Shown: piece after piece, positions 31,263-41,832 of the stretch
Layout: each line of letters begins with the position of its first letter
Numbering within the stretch: position 1 is the stretch's first letter
Assembly (NCBI GenBank): GCA_018398815.1
Contig: CM031607.1
Span: forward strand, 88,403,825-88,467,824
Reading direction: 5' to 3'
Length of the DNA: 64,000 nt
Source of the DNA: Conus ventricosus
Lineage: Eukaryota; Mollusca; Gastropoda; Neogastropoda; Conidae
The notes under the pieces: model-generated
Told to the model about the DNA's origin: nothing
What the model saw: only the letters and a program-made list of their open reading frames with translations
The model's database searches: none
Made by a program: the position numbers and the translations under genes

Positions 31263-31924
31263 GATAATGAGGAGAATCAACTTTCAGACACAATACAAAT
31301 TCTTAAAACAATCTATTTGCGCCAGTCTATAAATACTCGACTCCTTCATTAAGCAAGGCCTGGGCATATTAATCTTCGTGTGTTCAGCCTCTCTTTTCTT
31401 TATCTCCGCATTTTGTAGCGATGGAACCAGGTCCGCGCCAAATTGTTAAATTAGCATGAATTAACTAAAACAAAAATGTTTACACCAATAAAAAGACAAA
31501 TTTATAAACAGAGTAGTATCCTATCCAATTGTATATTCAAGTTAACTATATTTTAAATGAATAAAGTGTGGAGTGAATAAATGATTTTCTGTACAAGCAC
31601 TTTTCTTCTTTTTACGTTTGACCTGACAAAACCTCCAGGACCATTTGACAGTTGTCGTCATAATGAAGCGTAATGCACACTAGCAGTGTCATATCAGGCT
31701 AAAATTTCAGTTTCAGCGTCAGTTTCATGGAGAGGGGGATAGTCTTATGCCAGTTGTCAATGCCTGTAGGTATTTGGCTTTATCATTCTCAACACGTTTG
31801 AGTTTCGTTGGTGCGTGTAAGGACTTGTTAAGTGAGGATAAAAAATGTTTAGATTTGTATTATGAAAAAGTTACATACTATAAATAGTTCTTCACTCACG
31901 TTATTTATTAAACTGTTTTTCACC

Positions 31925-32625
31925 CCAGTTCAGCCGATTGTACAATATGGTTCTGAGTTATGGGGACTAGAAAAAGCGGCTGTCTGTTGTGAATCGGTTC
32001 ATGATTTCACTTTGAAGAAGTGTTCTAGTTGTTGACCTATGTACTCCAAATAATCTCGCTTTGGGCAAAACTGGTCGATTTCCTACTAATATTATGTATG
32101 CTGTTTAATAGATCTAATATTGGCTGAAATTGCTTCACATGGAAGATACCCGAATACCTAGTAAAGCATATGTTGTATGACTTGGATACTAAAGGCAAAA
32201 CCATTTGGGTAACCGAAGTGCAGCTCTATTTGAATATGGATTTGGATTCGCCTGATTGAAACAAAGGAGTTGAGAACATGAAAGTCTTTTTACATCGTTT
32301 TCGCCAGTGATCGGTAGATTGCAGATGGCGAAAATGCCCTGATCATATTCATGATAGCGACAAGTTTGATTTTATAGGAATTTGCCATATACCCATGACC
32401 AGAAGACTTACTTGAATATCGACATGGAGAGGCATTTAAAGCATGTAACAGCAAAATTTAGCTTAGGAATATATGTATTAGCTGTTGCCGTTAGATATCG
32501 AACGTGTAATACTTGTGATTTGATTTGCCCTTTAGAGAATCACCGGAAACAGACATACATTTTGTACTTCGCTGCCCAGCTCTTAGGAGCATCAGAGAAA
32601 AAAGTTCATAAAGCCCAAATATTAT
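31925..32625 (+). pseudogene. LINE fragment: post-RT C-terminal region
   Basis: The plus strand in several frames gives QPIVQYGSELWGLEKAAV, GKTGRFPTNIMYAV, IPSKAYVMLYDLDTKGKTIW, SVDCRWRKCPDHIHDSDKF and YLNIDMERHLKHVTAKFSLG, then CNTCDLICPLENH. This is the order of the C-terminal part of an invertebrate LINE ORF2, including a candidate zinc-binding ending. Multiple stops and shifts make it a fossil. It belongs to the same type as 26,960-27,315. Confidence 0.75.
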
Positions 32626-32675
32626 AAACCGCCATCTTTGTTTAAACTAAATCTGTTTCAATCATATAGTATACC

Positions 32676-32836
32676 AACAAAGGCAACTTTTTTTTTTTTT
32701 TGCTGTCCCAAGCTCGGCGCACCTCAGAGGCAGTGCCACCCACGCCGCTCATTCCGACACCACGTCCACAGCCCGGTCGGTCCCGCCGCTGACCCGACAC
32801 CAACAATCCACAGGGAGCAGTCCTAACAAAGGCAAC
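32676..32836 (-). mobile_element. Retroposed fragment with poly-A tail and 12-bp target duplication
   Basis: AACAAAGGCAAC occurs at 32,676-32,687 and 32,825-32,836. Between them is a T14 run (32,688-32,701), which is a poly-A tail on the minus strand, then 123 bases related to 18,822-18,930. Target duplication plus poly-A is the signature of LINE-mediated retroposition. The insert is short and has no coding content. Confidence 0.88.
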
Positions 32837-32889
32837 AACTTACCAGGTTTCTTTCTCGCTGAACGCGTATAAACCTGACGATATGGACA

Positions 32890-32931
<42 letters not shown>
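32890..32931 (+). repeat. Poly-G tract, 42 bases
   Basis: An uninterrupted G-run after ATGGACA. Confidence 0.95.
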
Positions 32932-32932
<1 letters not shown>

Positions 32933-32939
32933 GACGCAT

Positions 32940-33985
32940 AATTGTTTTTCTTTACGGAAACTGCGTTTTCTTCTAAAAGTAAGTTCGATTGCTGTTGTAT
33001 TCAGTGCATTAATGAGACAACACTTTGGTTAATAATGAACAAACGTGCCGGATGTACGTAACGTGATGATGTATTTGTGATTAGTGTGAAGCTACGGCGC
33101 TACTATTAGCGAGTGGAAGGAGGGCTGAACATTCTATCACATTCCAAGATCCACTGGAACTCGGCGGAGATCGGCACTGTGCTCAGAGTCCTTCTAGAAT
33201 TTCTCTGGGTGTCTGCAGCATGCTGTTTAAAGTCTGTAAGGTCCGACTGGATCAGATGGGAGGACGCGATGCTCCTCCGCATATCTGAAAGATGCACGCC
33301 AGTGAAAGGGTAAAGTGTCCGCTTGGTGGGTTGATGCTCACGCAAGAATATTCTCTCTGCGTGCCACATCTCCGTGTTTCTTTCTCTCTCCGTACATCTC
33401 TATGTCCGACTCAGTGTTCTTCTCTCTCAATGAGATTCAGATATTGCGTTGTAAATGCGGAAACAATTCGTTACTTGCATGAGGAAACCATTGTAAGCCA
33501 TCTAGAAGACATGTCATTTTATATTGCCTACTCTAAGGATTTTCTGTGCTGGATCTGACTCATTACGGAGAAACTGGTAATTGTCAAGTTCCTTGGAGAC
33601 ACACCACAGTCCACAATTCTGTGGTGTTCTCACCACCAAGGCTTCAAAATGGAATCCAACAGCACCCATAAAGCAGCCAGCGAAGGTTAGTATATGAAAC
33701 AAAACCAAAGTATGGAGGGGGAAAAAATTGCTGAAAAACTATAAACATTATGCGAACAGTATGAAATGTAGGGGACAATCTTTGAGCCTATGCTTGAGAA
33801 TACTTTCAAGGATGTAAGGGAGATCAAAAGATATGGAACAGTCTGAGTGGTCAGCTCTGCTGTTCAATAACCCAAACATTTACAGCGGCTAAGAATTGTG
33901 CAGAACAACCTTTACTTGGATCTCCTAAGAGATGCAATCTCCCACTGATCGACCAAACATTATAATGCTGAACAAATAAGTAGTG
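32940..33985. other. Unassigned sequence
   Basis: Opposing frames at 33,106-33,369 overlap and have no family features. Nothing else was recognised. Confidence 0.4.
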
Positions 33986-34027
33986 AGGGGGGGGGGGGGG
34001 TCATCTCTTTCTTCCCTACTCTCTCTA

Positions 34028-34250
34028 CCCCTCCATCCCTCTCTCTATCCAACTCTTCCCCTCCATCCCACTCTATCCAACTCTTCCTCTCCATCCCACT
34101 CTATCCAACTCTTCCCCTCCATCCCACTCTATCCAACTCTTCCCCTCCATCCCACTCTATCCAACTCTTCCTATCCATCCCTCTCTATCCAACTCTTCCC
34201 TCCATCCCCACTCTATCCAACTCTTCCTCTCCATCCCACTCTCCCTCTTC
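34028..34250 (+). repeat. Pyrimidine-rich minisatellite, ~28-bp unit, about eight copies
   Basis: The unit CCATCCCACTCTATCCAACT, CTTCCCCT is repeated with small variants (CTCTC for CCACTC, CTATCC for CCATCC). Confidence 0.88.
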
Positions 34251-34300
34251 CTCTGTTTTCTTTTCCGCCTCCGTCTCTCTCCTTTCTCTTCGGCTGTCCA

Positions 34301-34302
<2 letters not shown>

Positions 34303-34368
<66 letters not shown>

Positions 34369-34393
34369 TGTGTGTGTGTGTGTGTGTGTGTGT
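34303..34393 (+). repeat. (GT)n microsatellite
   Basis: About 45 GT units with one GCGC interruption, abutting the 5' truncation point of a SINE. Confidence 0.95.
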
Positions 34394-34810
34394 CTTCGGT
34401 ACAGGGGGATTTTTTCTCGGAGTGAACATTGGTTCTGACTCCATTCCCCACACAGTCCTTCAAAGGAGACTATAAACCAAAGTTTCGTGTGTGAATGCAC
34501 GTACAACATCTTGCACACACGTAAAATCCCATCCACAACTTTCCAGTTTGGCCGTTGGTATGGATGGCACGTTACACGTAGCATGTATCCTCCGTGAGAA
34601 ATGGAAAGAATGAAGGAAGAAAGGAAACTGAGTGAACGATACTGACTAGATGACACGGGAAACAACTGAATGAAGCGCCAGCTGACAGCTCTTCAGTCGG
34701 CATTACCAGGTAGGCAGCCCATTGTGTAAACGAGAGTGGATTGTAAAGCGCTTAGAGCTTGGTATCTGCCCAAGGATATGCGCTATATAAGTATTCATAA
34801 TAATAACAAT
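34394..34810 (+). mobile_element. tRNA-SINE (family B body), 5' truncated, with LINE-like 3' tail
   Basis: The body matches 27,500-27,690 (GGTTCTGACTCCATTCCCCA, GAGACTATAAACCAAAG, TTTGGCCGTTGGTATGGATG). Its 3' end differs from that copy and reads TGTAAAGCGC (34,742-34,751) then GCGCTATATAAGT (34,780-34,792) and an (ATA)n-type tail. The same pair of words ends the LINE at 36.1 kb. The tRNA head is replaced by the (GT)n microsatellite. Confidence 0.82.
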
Positions 34811-34849
34811 AATCACAATAATAATGATATCGAGTACTGACTGGATGAT

Positions 34850-35086
34850 TTAAGCTCGACATTTAAAAACATATGAGACCGCTAGAACCCAACGACTGAC
34901 GGAACCGTTTTCAAAACTCTTAGAGTCGTTGTAGACCGTCTGTTGATAGAACAACAACAACAAAAACAACAACGACGACGACGACGACGACGAGGAGGAG
35001 GAGGACGTTAACGACGACAACGATAAAACCGCTTGTATCACGCATCCATGTTTTCTTTGATGTGTGGCGGAGCACGTGACAAGCCT

Positions 35087-35130
<44 letters not shown>

Positions 35131-35650
35131 AGATGTCGGAATCTGTCCGTTTGCAGACTGTCTGCTGCAGTGAGGACCACACGCTGGTCCAGGAGTCACC
35201 GTGGGACAGAGTTGAGTCACGTGGTACCGGATCTGAGGCCGCGGATTGGATGGTCATCAGAGGCGTTTCTTAGTGGCACTTGTTGACTGGCCGTCACCTG
35301 TCTAGAGAGGAGCGTGTTGTGAACGTGGACTTGAGGACTGGAACCTCTCTGTGGAGGGTTTGTTCTCCATTTGATGGATGAGGTCTTCGACAGTTGTGCT
35401 CTGATTTTCCGACTAATACTGCAGATCTGTCTCGTTCCTGGCTTACACCGAGAAATAGCGTTCAACCAAAAAAAAAAAAAAAAAAACAAAACAAAACGAA
35501 GGAAAAAGGCATAACGAACACCTGTCATGTTTTGTCAGAGTAGAATTGAGCTCAACAACATTATCTCCATCGTTACCCTTTTTTCTTTCTTTCTTTCTTT
35601 CTTTTTTTTTCGAACAATGTTCAAATTTCGTAGTCGTTGATGCCGCGCTG
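34850..35650. other. Unassigned, with GAC/GAG simple repeats and poly-G
   Basis: It holds (ACGACG)n and (GAGGAG)n at 34,970-35,005, a G42 run at 35,088-35,129 and an A-run at 35,468-35,486. No gene is seen. Confidence 0.4.
35088..35129 (+). repeat. Poly-G tract, 42 bases
   Basis: An uninterrupted G-run following AAGCCTC. Confidence 0.95.
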
Positions 35651-35655
35651 TTGGT

Positions 35656-35819
35656 GCCCATATGGTCGCCGGCCTATATGGTCGCCGGCGACCATATGGG
35701 CAGGGGTGTTGATGCCCATATGGTCGCCGGCCCATATGGTTGCCGGCGACCAAATGGGCAGGGATTTCGGTGCCCGTACGGTCGCCAGCTGCCCATAGGT
35801 CGCCGGCGACCGTACGGGC
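35656..35819. repeat. Three tandem GC-rich hairpins on a 58-bp period
   Basis: Units start at 35,656, 35,714 and 35,772, exactly 58 bases apart. Unit 1 has arms GCCCATATGGTCGCCGGC and GCCGGCGACCATATGGGC. Unit 2 keeps this with ATTTGG at one place. Unit 3 changes both arms, reading GCCCGTACGGTCGCC and GGCGACCGTACGGGC, so pairing is retained. Spacers between units are GGGGTGTTGAT-like and not palindromic. No known element was recognised. Confidence 0.92.
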
Positions 35820-35899
35820 ATGAGTGTAGATATTTTCTGCAGAGAAAATACAGACGTGAACGACTTAGTAAATATAATTATGACCTGTAATATGAAGTG

Positions 35900-36052
<153 letters not shown>

Positions 36053-36116
36053 ACAGCCGTTCGCACACGTGATGGCCGCGACCGGTGATACTTTTTTTGC
36101 ACCCTCATAGGAATAT

Positions 36117-36117
<1 letters not shown>

Positions 36118-36152
<35 letters not shown>

Positions 36153-38330
36153 TGCGGACTTCTATAGCGCGGTTTCGCGGTCTACGACCGCGCTCACCGC
36201 GCTTTACATGAAACATAAAAATGTACAACATACACGAAATACATAAGCTTATGCCGCCATGGACAATAACGTAAAGCATTTAAAATGAACAAGCAAATTG
36301 GAACAATAAAATTCACACATATAAGATTTATAGTCATTTGTAAAACGATATGTCAACAAGGACAACCGTTCAACACACACACAACCCACCAGACACACTC
36401 ACACACACACACGCACGCACGCGCGCGCGCACGCACGCACGCACGCACGCACGCACAACACACACACACACACACACACACACAGAGCAATATGACAATA
36501 TATAAAATGATTGATTACCCAATGTTTTGTTTTAAAAACAAGGACGTTAATAAAGATGGGCGTTTACTTGGAATCATAATGCAATTTAAATAAATATGTT
36601 TTTAATGCCTTTTTAAAAGATGATTTTGGCTGAACATAGCGGATAGATTTGGGCAGTGAATTCCATTGTCTTGGGGCAGCAAATGAAAAAGAACGTTCGC
36701 CCAAAAATCTAGTGCGAGTCCTCGGAATGCACAAAGTCAGATGTTCTGTAGACGAACGGAGTGGTCGGGATAGTGAGTAAATGGACAGCAGATCGGAAAA
36801 AAATGAGCTGGAGAAGACTTTGAGAGGAAATCGTGGCAAAGGAGTGATAGCTTATACTGAATGCGTGCTTCAATTGGCAACCAGTGTAGGGTTTGTAACA
36901 AAGGTGTACATGATCTCTTTTTTTTAGCCTTAAATACTAGTCTTGCAGCTGAATTTTGCACCTTTTGTTGCTTATCTATAGATGTTTTAGGGCATCCCGC
37001 TAAAAGGGCATTGCAATAATCAAGTCTAGAGAGGACAAAGGCCACAGACTGTTTTTGTTGCTGCTATTGTGAGGTAGTGACGAATAGAACTAATCTAGTG
37101 TAGAGCTGCATAAGCTGATTTGCAAATGTGCGATGTGTGCCTGTCAAGTGATAAGTCATCAGATATAATAAATCCTAGGTTGCGTGCAAAAGCATAGAGC
37201 GCAATATCAAAGTTTCCAATATGAATATTGGATGGTTTAGGACAGTGTAAGAAGGATTCTTCGAGTGAATGAGAAGTGCCTCAGTTTTATCATCATTTAA
37301 CTTCATTTATGTTCAGTCATCCAAGATTTTACCTGACTAATACAATTTTGCATATTCTGTATATTTTTATCTATTTCCACTGGCTGCCCAGAGCTGTTAA
37401 GTTGGGTGTCATCTGCATATGACAAGTTAGAGATGGACTGTCGTTTGATAAGAGCATGGAGAGGTTTTGTATACATAATGAATAGGACAGGACCCAGTAC
37501 TGAGCCCTGGGGTACGCCAAAAGATAATGGTTCTGCGTTAGATAAGGAGTCATTTATGACGACACTGTGTGCAGTTTGTTAAGTAGCTCTGAAACCAAGA
37601 TACGGCTGTTCCAGAAATGCCATAATGACAATGGAGTGTGTGAACAAGGAGAGAGTGATCAATAGTGTCAAAAGCTGCATTAGTCAAGCAAAGTCAACAA
37701 AGATACATCGCCACAATCCAGGGCAGACAGAATATCATTGGTGATCTTGATTCAGTGCGTCTCAGTACTGTGCGAGGTTTCTACTACCGACCCGGTAAGC
37801 AGACTGGTTAGGGCTGAGTAAAGAGTGTGTGTTTAAATAGTCAAAGAGCTGATCAAGAACAACTTTCTCAATAACTTTTGACAAGAATGACAGGTTTGAT
37901 ACTGGACGATAGTTCTTTAAAATAGTTTGATCTAGGGAAGACTTTTTCAATAGGGGTTTGACTACAGCGGCCTTAAGTAATGATGGGAAACAGCCTGACA
38001 ATAGACTTTCATTAACAATGTGGGTAAGGGTTGGGAGTAATTCGTCAAGACATTCAACCAGCAAAGGAGTTGGGATAGGGTCAAGAGAGCAACTGGCAGG
38101 TTTTGCCTTTAAAAGAATTTTTCTGAGATCACAATGTGTATACAGAATTAAACGTGTCAAAGTTAGAAACCACCACAGAATCAGAATTACAGGAGCTATG
38201 GAGAAGGAGCCGCTTAGATATCAAGTTCGGAACGATATATCAGAGATCTTTGATGTAAAATAATCACTAAAAACTTTGGAAGCTGACTGTGGGGGGCCGA
38301 AGTGGGAAGGGCGAAGACTTAACGTTGCCA
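36118..38330 (-). pseudogene. CR1/L2-like LINE, RT to 3' end (5' truncated)
   Basis: Read right to left. It opens with an FFTSKISDISF linker (about 38,255), then RT blocks LKNYRPVSNLSFLSKVIEKV (within 37,762-38,160) and SVLGPVLFIMYTKPL. The catalytic YADDTQLNSSGQP follows (about 37,396-37,422). Next come SRLDYCNALLAGCPK and VQNSAARLVF, LHWLPIEARIQYKLSLLC (36,737-37,045) and finally FSFAAPRQWNSLPKSIR with FKKALKTYLF (36,564-36,700). The 3'UTR ends TGTAAAGCGC, GCGCTATAGAAGT and (ATT)n at 36,118-36,208. Frames shift near 37,560 and 37,370. No endonuclease or ORF1 is seen. Confidence 0.88.
36378..36482 (+). repeat. (CA)n/(GCAC)n microsatellite inside LINE 3'UTR region
   Basis: CA repeats with ACGCACGC and GCGCGC blocks. 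Confidence 0.9.
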
Positions 38331-38349
38331 GCAGTTTACCACACACTTT

Positions 38350-39030
38350 AAAAAATTGTTTGACAGATTACTCTCTATGACCTGAGCACTGTGATAGATA
38401 GTTTTTGCTTTTTCAACAATTCTTGCAACCATATCAGTCTTATATTTTGTATTTTTGCCTGATTACAGGTACTGTACATAGACATGTCTGTTTACAATTT
38501 TATTTGATATTCACATGTCTCAAACCTTCTTTACACGAAGAAACGTAATAGAACACCAAGTGAACCGTGTTACTTTTCATGTGGTAACTCCGCTGACTAT
38601 ACACCGCTGGCATCGATGACAGATCTGGTGCAGGCGCGAGTCTGCTCCCTACCTTCGGCTGCGGGATCCTTTGGGCTGGTGCTATGGTGTTCTGATTGGT
38701 CAAAAAATCAGTTATTGAAAACTTTGATCGATCACTGCTCCTAACACAGGGGGCTGTGATTGCGTTTCCTGTCCAGACATAATCAGCATCGTTCATAGTA
38801 TCATTGTGCAAGAGGAAATGTTTCTACTAAAAAACGCAAAGTCATAAATCTTAACTCCTCCACTAATCGCACGCGCGTGTGTAAAAGCGTTCTATACTGT
38901 TCTTCGAGAGGAAGTTTGGTCGCGAGGGTAAATGACGCGATGACAGACGGGCAAAGGTTAGACAACTCGGCGCTAGTAACGATGGTAGAAGAACAAATAG
39001 CTTGGAGCTTGAGAGAGAGAGAGAGAGAGA
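38350..39030. other. Unassigned sequence between two LINEs
   Basis: A 103-residue minus frame at 38,500-38,811 has no recognisable features. A (GA)n block lies at 39,012-39,030. Confidence 0.35.
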
Positions 39031-39329
39031 ACGAACGACGAACGAAATGTTTTATTGAACATCGGCCACAGGCCACCATTCAAGTGGGAAAAAAGGGGGG
39101 GCGGGGGAGGGGGAGGTGTGAAAGGGACAAGGGGATGAGGAAACGGGTCGGGACATGAACCTGCGCATTACAAATTCGAAACAAGAAATAAATATAAGAT
39201 TCGAACCACAAAGAACAAGAGCACAAATAAGTATATGAAAAAACTCCTCGGAACTTCCTATTCGATCAATATAGATGATTAGTAACATGAATGCATTTGC
39301 AATTATATGGGAAAAATCATTATCTTACT

Positions 39330-39600
39330 ATCTTCATGTTTTCATGTATTATCATTTAAGCAGTCAGGCTCTGTCTCCTTCGAATTGACAGAAATATAAA
39401 TTTGTGAAAGTGGAAGGGTTCTTTGATACTGATGTGCCTGAAGAAGAGTGGACATTGGTAAATGAAGAAGATTAGATATAAGTGCTGCACGAAAATCTGT
39501 ATACAGTGGGCAACTGTATATCAAATGATATTCATCTTCTTATATTAGCACAATAAGGACAATTTTTGTCATAAGAATTATCACTGAACCTATGAAGATT
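39330..39600 (-). pseudogene. LINE C-terminal zinc-binding region
   Basis: Pieces NCPYCANI, then LIYSCPLYTDFRAALISNLL, give the C-X2-C---H---C type ending of many LINE ORF2 proteins. One indel separates the two pieces. Confidence 0.65.
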
Positions 39601-40399
39601 ATTGTTCAGAGGTAGAACATTAAGTCTAGCATGAGACAGAGCAACCCTAAAACAATACACATCAATGTTACAAAGATACATTTCTCGTTCAAAAATAGAT
39701 TTGAACGATTTGTAACACGCGTACCTTTCCCTGTCTCTTATAGATCCTGCCCATTCTGAGTAAACATATCAACTAGTCTTTGCCTAAAAATTGCAAGAAT
39801 CCTCGAACATCACCCACTCCCTGTTGTAGCCATACAAAGTTAAACCCAGTCTCGCATAACAATTCTCTTATTTTGTCACCAGCATTTCTTTACGTTTTGA
39901 TCTAGAGTTAACTGCATTTCGTATGCTTGACGAGGAAGCCTTTGTTGGTCCATTCTAAGCAGCTTAAACCAATATCTCATAGCACATATATAGGAGTTGA
40001 TATATACGGATATCTTCCCAGTTCACCCATATACCATTTTGTTTGGTGTCTTACTTGGGACACCCAAGAAACGTTTGCATGCAATCAAATGAATCTTTTC
40101 TAGGCATTCCAAACGGTTTAAGGCCCAAACGTCAGATGAATATAATAAGATTGGTTTAATTTTGGCATCAAAAATCTTAAAGTAGATCTTATAACTAATT
40201 CTTTATTTTTCTGGAAAGCCCTTACTAGATTAAACATAGCTTTTTTTCCTTTGGCAACCAAATGTTCAGTGCGATCCTCGGGCTGATTTTAGTGGAAAAA
40301 ATGAAACCCAGATAACAGTATTTGTTTACTACTTCTAATTTAGTATTGCCAAATAACCATTGTTCACTTTTACCCAGAAAACCCCTTTTCTAAAGACCA

Positions 40400-41760
40400 T
40401 GACCTTAGTTTTGTCCGTGTTAACTTTCATTTTCATATTGGTGCAACATGTCTGAAGCAGTTTAGCTGGTTTTGCAGACCAACTGGGGTAGATGCTAAAA
40501 GAACAATGTCATCTGCAAACAGCAGAATAAACAGTTCCATCATGCCAGGTACCAATTGAATGCCATATGTCTACCTTTTTCAGATAAGTGATTCGCTAAC
40601 TGGTTAATAAACATTTCAAATAGCGTTGGACTCAACACACACCCTTGTCTGACTCCCATTGGGCAGTCAAAGAAGTCTGAATATTCAAAGTTGGATCTTA
40701 CACAAGATACTAAATGAGTTATACATTGCTTTTAAAGAACAGAAGAATTTCCCTTAATGCCTTGGTTTCTAATACACTGCAATAACTTATCGTGTCTTAC
40801 GGAATCAAAAGCTTTTCTGAAGTCTACAAAAGCAACATAAAGCTTTTTACACGCTGAGACAAACATTTTTGAACCATAGAATAAAGACAGTAGATTTGGT
40901 CTATTGTAGAATAGTTTTTCCTAAACCCAGCTTGACTTTCAGAGATCAGGTTGTCATCTTCAAGCCATGCGTATAAACGATTATTTAGAATAGTGCTATA
41001 GCATTTTGAATTGAGCTTAATAAGGATACACCTCTATAGTTATCTACATCTCTGTATCTCCCTTTTTGTGGATTGGGATAATGATAGCCTTTGCCCACAC
41101 TTTAGGATAAATGCCTTTTGCAAAAATAATGTTGAAAAGCCTTTTCAAAAAGGGAATAGTAATTGCACTTCCAGCCTTCAGCATTTCAGAAATGACTCCA
41201 TCTGGTCCACATGCCTTACCTGACTTTAATTTGTTCACAGCAATTGAAATTTCACTTTCGGTGATTTCAGCATTTAGCACGTGCTCTTCGTGCTCAGTCA
41301 AATCAATGTTGTCACAATGTTCACCATCGAATTACTATCATCAATTGAAAATACATTTTTAAATGATCGTACCATTTATCAATTGAAATGTCATTGAATT
41401 TTTTGCTCTTTGCTTCCCACACCCCATTTCGGTTAACTGTTTCCAAAATTTGGATGAATCAGAAATATTTGACGCTAACATTTCAGCCTTCCTTCGTTTA
41501 AAACTTCTTTTTTTAAACTTCAGCAAATTTTTGTACTTTTTCTTTGCTTGAACATGCTGTAATCTGTGTTCTATTTTTCTAGTTCTTCTGAAAATTCTGA
41601 GTGCACGTTTACTGTAACGTTTGGCTTGTCGACACTCCTCGTCAAACCATTCCGAAGACTTTGAGGAGGCAACCAAATAGACTTTCTTAACCATGAAGCT
41701 GCTAGCCGATAGCAGGCAACTTACAAAAAGATCTATTGCATCATCAACATCATCTTCCAA
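40400..41760 (-). pseudogene. LINE linker and reverse transcriptase
   Basis: The linker EWFDEECRQAKRYSKRALR and FWKQLTEMGCGKQR (41,359-41,700) is followed by RT blocks SEISIAVNKLKSGKACGPDG and WAKAIIIPIHKKGD (41,044-41,301), a YRGVSLLS-type piece and the catalytic ILLFADDIVLLA (about 40,495-40,530). Shifts occur at about 41,340 and 41,040. Confidence 0.85.
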
Positions 41761-41832
41761 AATGGCGTCTGCCGTTGTAATCTATCATGATGTTGTTTTC
41801 TCAGATTCTCTAGAAAGTCTTGTTCACCTTGC

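Noticed and set aside
33106..33369. Opposing 66-87-residue frames
   Set aside because: They overlap antisense and neither shows protein-family features.
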